Source: Oscillospiraceae bacterium (lineage in GTDB: Bacteria; Bacillota; Clostridia; Oscillospirales; Ruminococcaceae). From it: 6,532 nucleotides of DNA. Under the pieces are notes generated by a model. The model made no database searches. It was not told where the DNA came from and saw only the letters and a list, made by a program, of their open reading frames with translations. The translations under genes were made by a program, and so were the position numbers. This document shows, piece by piece, positions 1 to 4,009 of the stretch. The DNA lies in NCBI GenBank assembly GCA_014796735.1, contig JAAVIG010000103.1, forward strand, positions 1-6,532, read 5' to 3'. Numbering within the stretch: the first letter of the stretch is position 1; each line of letters begins with the position of its first letter.

Positions 1-10
1 GGCTTTTCTC

Positions 11-39
11 TTGACAAAAAAGTCATATTATTGTATCAT
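11..39 (+). promoter_or_regulatory. Sigma-A-like promoter of the bactofilin gene
   Basis: A perfect -35 box TTGACA (11-16) is followed after a 17-bp spacer by TATCAT (34-39), which matches the -10 consensus at five of six positions. Transcription would start near 46, giving a leader of about 90 nt before the ATG at 135. This is the best core promoter in the window by consensus and spacing, so the bactofilin is probably well expressed and independent of upstream genes. The start site is inferred from spacing only. Confidence 0.75.
12..25. promoter_or_regulatory. Inverted repeat TGAC-N6-GTCA over the -35 box
   Basis: The sequence tgac-aaaaaa-gtca is a perfect 4+4 bp dyad with a 6-bp A-tract centre, and it overlaps the -35 hexamer of the bactofilin promoter. 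A repressor bound here would block polymerase. Arms this short occur by chance, and part of the dyad is forced by the TTGACA hexamer itself, so this is only a candidate operator. Confidence 0.2.
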
Positions 40-93
40 AAATATGTATATTTGCGCCTTTTTTTAACAGGCACTGCACTTTATGAGACCAAT

Positions 94-106
94 CGGTTTA
101 AAACCG
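94..106. promoter_or_regulatory. Small dyad in the bactofilin leader
   Basis: The sequence cggttt-a-aaaccg is a 6+6 bp inverted repeat about 30 bp upstream of the bactofilin start, inside the predicted leader and followed by a T-rich stretch (107-115). As RNA it would make only a weak hairpin, so a DNA-level operator or chance are both possible. It lies upstream of the ribosome binding site (119-125) and does not overlap it. Confidence 0.22.
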
Positions 107-118
107 TAATTTTTAAAT

Positions 119-125
119 GAAAGGA
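119..125 (+). promoter_or_regulatory. Ribosome binding site deciding the bactofilin start
   Basis: GAAAGGA (119-125) lies 9 nt before the ATG at 135. The in-frame ATG at 117 actually overlaps this site and has no purine-rich sequence of its own upstream, only T-rich DNA. The start is therefore placed at 135, six codons inside the longest possible reading frame. Confidence 0.8.
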
Positions 126-134
126 CCGTTTAAA

Positions 135-1652
135 ATGGGACTGAAGGAAAACTTTTCGCAGGCGGTAAAGGAGCTTACCGGTAATACGAAAGAGGACGAT
201 AAAAAGAGAAACGCGCAGGTTGCGGGCTTGAAAAGAGCGTTAGGCGACGATCAGCCCTATGCCGACAGCGGACGTTTCGCGGAAGGCGCGAGCCGTCCTT
301 ATTACCGCGATCAGGATGCCGATAACGGACAGGGCAATAATAACCGCGATAATTACCGTCGGGAAAATCCCCCTCAGGACAGAATGAACGGCAGCTCGGG
401 TGACGGAAGAGATTATTATGACGGCAGCGATGATTTCGATCAGGGCTATTCAAGACCTCAGGACGGCAATTACCGCGAACAGGACAGGTATGAGGATAAT
501 CAGGACAGAAATTACAGCCAGCGTCCCAACGATTACAATAACGACAGAGGCTACAGACAGTCCTCTTACGATAACCGCGGCGATAACGGCGGCCGTCCCT
601 ACGATAACGGACAGCCCGCCTATAACGACAATCGGGACAGGGGACGCGGAGACTATAACGGAAACAGAGCCTCCGATAACCGTCAGAATGATAACGTCGG
701 CAGAAATTACGATGACAGACGCGATAACGGATATAATGACCGCCGCAATGCCTACGACGGCAGACAGGATAACGGCTATAACGGCAGTCAGCGCGGCTCT
801 TATGACAACAGACAGGATAACGGATATAACGATCAGCGCGATCCCTATGACGACAGACAGGACGGCGGTTATAACAACAACCAGCGCGGCTCCTACGACA
901 ACAGACAGGATGGCGGCTATAACAACAATCAACGTAATTCCTACGACAGACAGGACAGCAATTACGGCAATCAGCGCGGTATGGGCGGAGACAGAGAGAC
1001 CCGCAATTACAACGTCCGCAACTTCGACAACGAAAGAGCGGCGGAAAACAACCGTCAGCGCTCCTCCTACATCGGAAACGACAGATCAAATCAAGGGCAG
1101 TCCTACGGCAGAAATTACGACAATCAAAGAAATACATATCCTATTGGCAGCGTAAACGCTCAGCGTGATTACCGCGACAGCTCCGACAACGAGCTTACGG
1201 TAATTTCAAGAAATACCATTATAGACGGCAATGTCCGTTCCTTTGCGAATATGAGCATTGACGGCGATATAAGAGGCGACGTTGAGACTACCAAGGATAT
1301 TGACCTTAACGGCAGGATCATCGGCGATATTATTTGCAGCAACGCGAATATGATGGTTTCGCAGGTGCAGGGCAATATTCAGCTTAAGGGTGATGTGGAG
1401 ATAGGCCGCGATACGCTGCTTATAGGCGATTTAAACTCGGGCTTTGCCAAGATAAACGGTAAAGTCAAGGGCAATGTGGAAGTCACGGGTAAGGCGGAAT
1501 TTAAGGCCGACGCGGTGGTTTTCGGCGATATAAGCGCGTCTACAATTACCGTTGACGACGGCGCCATAATTCAGGGCTATGTAAGCACCACGTTCCTTAA
1601 CAAAGAAGAAAGCGACAGAATATTCCCCGATGCTATTGATTTCGAAACGTAA
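135..1652 (+). CDS. Bactofilin (polymer-forming cytoskeletal protein) with long disordered repeat tail
   Basis: This encodes a 505-residue protein in three parts. Residues 1 to about 35 begin MGLKENFSQAVKELTG, a short amphipathic stretch followed by charged residues. Residues about 36-350 are low-complexity sequence dominated by Asp, Asn, Arg, Tyr, Gly, Gln and Ser, with very few aliphatic residues and no cysteine. This part includes six tandem 15-16-residue repeats (residues 192-282). Residues about 353-495 are the bactofilin domain, seen as short beta-strand repeats with the recurring pattern (I/V)xGD(I/V), for example IDGDIRGDVE, LNGRIIGDII, VKGNVEV and VFGDISA. Bactofilins build nucleotide-independent filaments through a right-handed beta-helix and often scaffold enzymes at the membrane or cell pole. 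Most are only about 120-200 residues, so this one is two to three times the usual length, and the excess is the tail. No enzyme partner is encoded next to it, so its cargo is unknown. The domain call is firm; the role of the tail is inference. Confidence 0.88.
   Translation: MGLKENFSQAVKELTGNTKEDDKKRNAQVAGLKRALGDDQPYADSGRFAEGASRPYYRDQDADNGQGNNNRDNYRRENPPQDRMNGSSGDGRDYYDGSDDFDQGYSRPQDGNYREQDRYEDNQDRNYSQRPNDYNNDRGYRQSSYDNRGDNGGRPYDNGQPAYNDNRDRGRGDYNGNRASDNRQNDNVGRNYDDRRDNGYNDRRNAYDGRQDNGYNGSQRGSYDNRQDNGYNDQRDPYDDRQDGGYNNNQRGSYDNRQDGGYNNNQRNSYDRQDSNYGNQRGMGGDRETRNYNVRNFDNERAAENNRQRSSYIGNDRSNQGQSYGRNYDNQRNTYPIGSVNAQRDYRDSSDNELTVISRNTIIDGNVRSFANMSIDGDIRGDVETTKDIDLNGRIIGDIICSNANMMVSQVQGNIQLKGDVEIGRDTLLIGDLNSGFAKINGKVKGNVEVTGKAEFKADAVVFGDISASTITVDDGAIIQGYVSTTFLNKEESDRIFPDAIDFET
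708..980 (+). repeat. In-frame tandem repeats, six 45-48 bp units
   Basis: Six consecutive units start with TAC/TAT (Tyr) codons at 708, 753, 801, 846, 894 and 942. Each encodes a 15-16-residue variant of YDxRQDxGYNxxQRxS, and the last unit is shorter. The two units at 846 and 894 are nearly identical in protein (YDDRQDGGYNNNQRGS and YDNRQDGGYNNNQRNS). Unit lengths alternate between 15 and 16 residues but always keep the frame, which suggests growth by slippage or unequal crossing over with selection for the open frame. Copy number could differ between strains. Confidence 0.85.
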
Positions 1653-1670
1653 TAAAAACATAATAAATAT

Positions 1671-1708
1671 ACCCATCAAAACCTTATTTTAACTTGGTTC
1701 TGACGGGT
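1671..1708 (+). terminator. Terminator-like hairpin after the bactofilin gene
   Basis: Arms 1671-1683 (acccatcaaaacc) and 1696-1708 (ggttctgacgggt) pair at 11 of 13 positions around a 12-nt loop, 18 bp after the stop codon. With one bulge, the AT-rich flanks can extend the stem. A T-rich tract follows (1709-1730, ending in tttttt). On the minus strand the two mismatches become G-U pairs, so the RNA hairpin would be more stable there, and that side is also followed by T-rich sequence. A bidirectional terminator is possible, although no minus-strand gene needs it here. Confidence 0.55.
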
Positions 1709-1768
1709 TATATTTTAATTGAGTTTTTTACGGCTCCCGTATGCGAAATACCGCGGTGCCATTCGTAA

Positions 1769-1786
1769 ACATTTTGTATAAAATGT
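1769..1786. promoter_or_regulatory. AT-rich dyad in the lipoprotein leader or promoter region
   Basis: The sequence acatttt-gtat-aaaatgt is a perfect 7+7 bp inverted repeat with a 4-bp centre, 51 bp before the TTG start of the lipoprotein gene. It contains a -10-like TATAAA (1777-1782), but no acceptable -35 lies 16-18 bp upstream. It may be an operator over a weak activator-dependent promoter, or a leader hairpin. Confidence 0.25.
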
Positions 1787-1823
1787 AGTTTCATAAACAA
1801 AACGTAAAAGACATCATACCTCG

Positions 1824-1830
1824 AAAGGAG
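1824..1830 (+). promoter_or_regulatory. Strong ribosome binding site supporting a TTG start
   Basis: AAAGGAG (1824-1830) sits 6 nt before the TTG at 1837. No ATG or GTG in that frame is close enough to use this site. The next codons encode a typical Lys-Lys-hydrophobic signal peptide, so TTG is the likely initiator despite its rarity. Confidence 0.75.
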
Positions 1831-1836
1831 TACCTT

Positions 1837-2637
1837 TTGAAAAAAATATTGGTTGGAGCTGCTATCATTGCGGCAACCGTTTGCGGCTGTAAGGTGGATT
1901 CACTTAATGAGACTATACAACAGCAGCATTCGATAACTATAGGAGAATATGTGATCTCCGACAGTCAGCCAATGTGGGAGTGGGTGACAGATACTCCGAT
2001 AACCGATGCTTCCGAGGAGCTTTTAAAAGAAAAATACGGTCGGGATTTTGTTTGCAGCTATTTCCTGTACCCGCAGGAATGGTCGCTTTGCATTGAGTTC
2101 AAAGCAGCTCCGGCAGATGATCCGCAGACCGAATTTTCATATCGTCCGAGCGGCAGCGGCGCTCTTGCGTACGATAATTATATCAGCATGATGTATATGG
2201 ACGAAATATCCGATTGGCTTTATGAGGGAGTTGACATTCCCGAGATCGGCGAGGACGGGTTGATCGTTTATCCGACGGGAAGCCTTACGGAACAGGAAGC
2301 AGTAAGCAAGATATTCAATGATACACAGCGGGAAGACGGCAAAAGCTACTGTCAACACAGCTTTTCAATTATACTTATCACGGATACCGCAGGCGCGACG
2401 AAGATCGCCAGCCGTTCCGAGGAAATAATCAAAAGCATCAACGAACGCCTCGGCTGTGTATTTATGCTGTATGTTGGCACAGAAAGCTTCTATGACCTAT
2501 CTCGTACCGTCGGGGCTTACGGCGGAGTTTGCCTTGGCTCAAAAATTGATTATGATGAACTCTTCTACAGCTATGACTGCCGTCGAGAGACCACATTCAA
2601 AACGACAGGCAAGGCTTCCGAAATGATAAACGAATGA
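1837..2637 (+). CDS. Uncharacterised lipoprotein
   Basis: This encodes a 266-residue protein of unknown function that starts with TTG. The N-terminus MKKILVGAAIIAATVCGC is a classic type II signal peptide: two lysines, a hydrophobic core, and a lipobox V15-C16-G17-C18 with Cys18 as the lipidated residue. It should be anchored to the outer face of the cell membrane. The mature part has no transmembrane segment and is acidic and aromatic-rich. It contains six further cysteines spread along the chain, which could form disulfides or be free in an anaerobe. A stretch around residues 60-100 (EELLKEKYGRDFVC, then FKAAPADDPQTEF) resembles a pattern I recall from small uncharacterised clostridial lipoproteins, but I cannot confirm a family. 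It lies 184 bp after the bactofilin and 152 bp before the HD gene, with hairpins on both sides, so it may be monocistronic. Product class is secure; role is not known. Confidence 0.72.
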   Translation: MKKILVGAAIIAATVCGCKVDSLNETIQQQHSITIGEYVISDSQPMWEWVTDTPITDASEELLKEKYGRDFVCSYFLYPQEWSLCIEFKAAPADDPQTEFSYRPSGSGALAYDNYISMMYMDEISDWLYEGVDIPEIGEDGLIVYPTGSLTEQEAVSKIFNDTQREDGKSYCQHSFSIILITDTAGATKIASRSEEIIKSINERLGCVFMLYVGTESFYDLSRTVGAYGGVCLGSKIDYDELFYSYDCRRETTFKTTGKASEMINE

Positions 2638-2675
2638 AATTTTAAGTTTTGTTAAACTGTAACACCCTTAGAGCG

Positions 2676-2687
2676 TGTTTGCAAACA
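2676..2687. promoter_or_regulatory. 12-bp perfect palindrome between lipoprotein and HD genes
   Basis: TGTTTGCAAACA is a perfect palindrome, with two further matching pairs (2673-2674 with 2689-2690) after one mismatch. It lies 39 bp after the lipoprotein stop and 102 bp before the HD start. A symmetric site of this size in intergenic DNA is a reasonable operator candidate. No regulator is encoded nearby and no convincing promoter is seen next to it. Confidence 0.3.
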
Positions 2688-2718
2688 AGCATTAAAGGTT
2701 CAAGTGATAAATAAGTAT

Positions 2719-2750
2719 TGTGGTGTCAAGCGAAAATGTTTGACACCGCA
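2719..2750 (+). terminator. Long inverted repeat before the HD gene (terminator or leader hairpin)
   Basis: Arms 2719-2729 (tgtggtgtcaa) and 2740-2750 (ttgacaccgca) pair over 11 positions with one G-U pair, around a 10-nt loop. The sequence attttct follows at once. This fits a moderate intrinsic terminator for the lipoprotein gene, or an attenuator-like hairpin in the leader of the HD gene, whose start is only 39 bp further on. The T-tract is short, which lowers confidence. At DNA level the half-site TGGTGTCAA/TTGACACC could also be an operator. Confidence 0.45.
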
Positions 2751-2774
2751 ATTTTCTATGAAAAAAATTTTGAC

Positions 2775-2781
2775 GAAAGGA
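2775..2781 (+). promoter_or_regulatory. Ribosome binding site deciding the HD-protein start
   Basis: GAAAGGA (2775-2781) is 8 nt before the ATG at 2790. The same frame stays open upstream to a TTG at 2718, but that codon has no ribosome binding site and lies inside the inverted repeat 2719-2750. The extra 24 residues would also not look like an HD-family N-terminus. Start placed at 2790. Confidence 0.8.
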
Positions 2782-2789
2782 ATACCGCA

Positions 2790-3383
2790 ATGGAAAAACG
2801 CTCCGTAAACGAAATAAAGCAGGAATTTATTCAAATTTACAATGATAATATAAAGCGTGAGGGTTCGGACAAGCTGCTGGACTACCTCTGCAACCGCTGC
2901 GACTTCTTCACCGCTCCCGCCAGCACGCGCTTTCACAGCTGCTACGACGGCGGGCTTGCCCAGCACTCTCTTAACGTCTATCACTGCTTGGTAGACTACC
3001 TTGCAAGAGAACGGGTCAAGGAAACCTATAAGCTGAATTTTTCGGCGGAAACGGTGGCAATAGTGGCACTGCTTCATGATATTTGCAAGGTTGATGTGTA
3101 TACAAGGGATTTCCGAAACGTGAAAAACGATCAGGGGGTATGGGAAAAGGTGCCCTGCTACAAATTTGAGGATAAGCTACCCTACGGACACGGCGAAAAA
3201 TCGGTGTATATGATAAGCGGCTTTATGCGGCTCACCCGTGACGAAGCAATGGCTATCCGCTGGCATATGGGCTTTTCGGGTACGGAGGATAATAATCTGG
3301 TGGGAAACGCTCTGGAAAAATATCCCTTGGCGTTTGCCGCCGCGACTGCGGACATGGAGGCAACGTATTTTCTGGAGGAATGA
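2790..3383 (+). CDS. HD-domain metal-dependent phosphohydrolase
   Basis: This encodes a 197-residue cytosolic protein that is essentially one HD domain. The ligand pattern is complete: His59 in GGLAQHS, His96-Asp97 in LLHDICK, His134 in YGHGEKS, His159 in RWHMG and Asp188 in TADMEA. Such an H-HD-H-H-D set binds one or two divalent metals and hydrolyses phosphate esters, typically of nucleotides, nucleic acids or signalling nucleotides. The FHxxYxGGLxxHS arrangement resembles the HD part of YhaM-type 3'-5' exoribonucleases. However, the OB-fold nucleic-acid-binding domain of YhaM is absent and the protein is shorter, so the substrate cannot be named. Cysteine replaces the common Gly in HD-I-G-K (HDICK), a substitution I recall from other clostridial members. 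The gene converges with the thioredoxin-fold gene, with only 4 bp between the stop codons. Confidence 0.82.
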   Translation: MEKRSVNEIKQEFIQIYNDNIKREGSDKLLDYLCNRCDFFTAPASTRFHSCYDGGLAQHSLNVYHCLVDYLARERVKETYKLNFSAETVAIVALLHDICKVDVYTRDFRNVKNDQGVWEKVPCYKFEDKLPYGHGEKSVYMISGFMRLTRDEAMAIRWHMGFSGTEDNNLVGNALEKYPLAFAAATADMEATYFLEE

Positions 3384-3387
3384 TCTT

Positions 3388-3699
3388 TCAATTTGTTAAC
3401 AGCCACTTTATAGTTCCCTTGTCCGCGTTCCCCACTATCGTGTCCGTAACCGCTCCCCCGCGGTAAACCAACATGGTGGGGACTCGATGTACCTTGAAGC
3501 GGTAAGCGATATCGGGTTCGTCGTTTACGTTTATTCTTACTATTTTTGCGGTGCCCTTCAGCTCCTCGCTTATCTCCTCCAAGGAAGCAGCGGATATTTT
3601 TTCTTGGTTATAGGAAGACCAGAAGTCGATCAAAACGGGAATACTGCTGAGAAAAACCTCGCTGCTTATGTTGTCCTGTGTAACAATTACGGTTGACAT
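3388..3699 (-). CDS. Thioredoxin-fold protein lacking the redox cysteines
   Basis: This encodes a 103-residue protein of full thioredoxin length. Landmarks of the fold are present: VLIDFW before the active-site helix, LEEISEEL in that helix, the strand IVRINVNDEPDIAYRFKV, the cis-proline motif RVPT, and MLVYRGG followed by TDTIVG. The active-site segment that should read W-C-G-P-C reads SSYNQEK, apparently one residue shorter, and the whole protein contains no cysteine. It therefore cannot act as a disulfide reductase. It may be a binding, chaperone-like or structural paralogue. There is no signal peptide, so it is cytosolic. The minus-strand ribosome binding site GAAAGGGG (3714-3707) lies 7 nt before the ATG. 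The reading frame is intact, with no sign of decay, so this is a diverged gene and not a pseudogene. Confidence 0.8.
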   Translation of the reverse strand: MSTVIVTQDNISSEVFLSSIPVLIDFWSSYNQEKISAASLEEISEELKGTAKIVRINVNDEPDIAYRFKVHRVPTMLVYRGGAVTDTIVGNADKGTIKWLLTN

Positions 3700-3730
3700 G
3701 CTTTTTCCCCTTTCTTTTTTTTAATTTTTC

Positions 3731-3736
3731 ATTATA
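3731..3736 (-). promoter_or_regulatory. Minus-strand -10 box for the thioredoxin-fold gene
   Basis: On the minus strand this reads TATAAT, a perfect -10 hexamer 32 bp upstream of the ATG. No good -35 lies at 16-18 bp: the hexamer at 17-bp spacing reads TCCTAT. A TTGCTT lies too far away, at 22 bp. The promoter may depend on an activator, or the match may be chance in AT-rich DNA. Confidence 0.35.
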
Positions 3737-3742
3737 AAATAG

Positions 3743-3766
3743 TATTGCCTGTTATAGGAAGCAATA
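3743..3766. promoter_or_regulatory. Imperfect dyad upstream of the thioredoxin-fold gene
   Basis: TATTGC (3743-3748) and GCAATA (3761-3766) are perfect 6-bp inverted arms. The inner sequence adds further pairing (ct with ag). The dyad lies where the -35 region of a promoter using the TATAAT at 3736-3731 would be, which makes it a plausible regulator site for the minus-strand gene. Confidence 0.25.
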
Positions 3767-3850
3767 AACCGACGAAAATAAAAAACAGACAAATTGATAT
3801 GGAATATTTTGAAATAGTGTTTAGAGAATGGTTATTTTCTCCAAAACCTC

Positions 3851-3880
3851 TTGTCTTTTTTTGTTACAAACAACTATATA
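3851..3880 (+). promoter_or_regulatory. Weak candidate promoter of the GH74 gene
   Basis: TTGTCT (3851-3856) and TATATA (3875-3880) each match consensus at four of six positions, with an 18-bp spacer, and lie about 130 bp before the GH74 start. Other weak pairings can be drawn in this AT-rich stretch, so the true start site is uncertain. A poor core promoter would fit a carbohydrate-inducible gene that needs activation. Confidence 0.25.
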
Positions 3881-3888
3881 AAAACATA

Positions 3889-3901
3889 TACCATTATGGT
3901 A
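3889..3901. promoter_or_regulatory. Inverted repeat TACCAT-T-ATGGTA upstream of GH74
   Basis: This is a perfect 6+6 bp dyad with a single central base, placed just downstream of the best weak promoter candidate and about 110 bp before the GH74 start. The position fits an operator for a sugar-responsive regulator, for example of LacI or GntR type. No such regulator is encoded in the window and the half-sites are short, so this stays a candidate. Confidence 0.3.
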
Positions 3902-4009
3902 AAATAAAATTGTATATTGCTGAAATCGTATGACTAGCGTAAATTTCGGCTATCCCTTTTTATACCAATTTCAAAGACAAAAATCTGCAATGAAAGAAAG
4001 GTTACCGAT

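Larger units (their letters stand above)
3700..4009. other. Divergent AT-rich control region (310 bp)
   Basis: This region separates the minus-strand thioredoxin-fold gene from the plus-strand GH74 gene and must hold the promoters of both. It is strongly AT-rich, with poly-T tracts next to the thioredoxin-fold start. I see two dyads (3743-3766 and 3889-3901), a minus-strand TATAAT and only weak plus-strand promoter matches. A 62-codon plus-strand frame from a TTG at 3745 has no ribosome binding site and is not called as a gene. The GH74 ribosome binding site GAAAGG (3996-4001) is 8 nt before its ATG. Confidence 0.6.

Noticed and set aside
117..134. Bactofilin start at the ATG at 117
   Set aside because: This ATG overlaps the ribosome binding site of the ATG at 135 and has no site of its own.
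450..932. Minus-strand Val/Ile-rich frame that looks like a membrane protein
   Set aside because: The apparent hydrophobicity comes from the antisense of Asp, Asn and Tyr codons. It has no start site and no charged topology.
175..1137. Long minus-strand open frame (320 codons) rich in Cys and Arg opposite the bactofilin tail
   Set aside because: It is the mirror of the biased Asp/Asn/Arg/Tyr codons of the tail. It has no ribosome binding site and a composition unlike any real protein, and the repeats on the plus strand explain it.
400..1155. Second plus-strand open frame (251 codons) rich in Thr and Ile inside the bactofilin gene
   Set aside because: It is an out-of-frame reading of the same repeats, with no start signal and no recognisable fold.
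2740..2745. TTGACA as a -35 box for the HD gene
   Set aside because: No -10-like hexamer lies 16-18 bp downstream; the hexamer is explained as part of the inverted repeat 2719-2750.
3487..3696. Plus-strand frame (69 codons) opposite the thioredoxin-fold gene
   Set aside because: The minus-strand reading shows clear thioredoxin landmarks and a good ribosome binding site; the plus-strand reading has neither.
3745..3933. Small plus-strand frame (62 codons) upstream of GH74
   Set aside because: It starts with TTG without a ribosome binding site, has an AT-driven composition, and lies where promoters of two divergent genes are expected.
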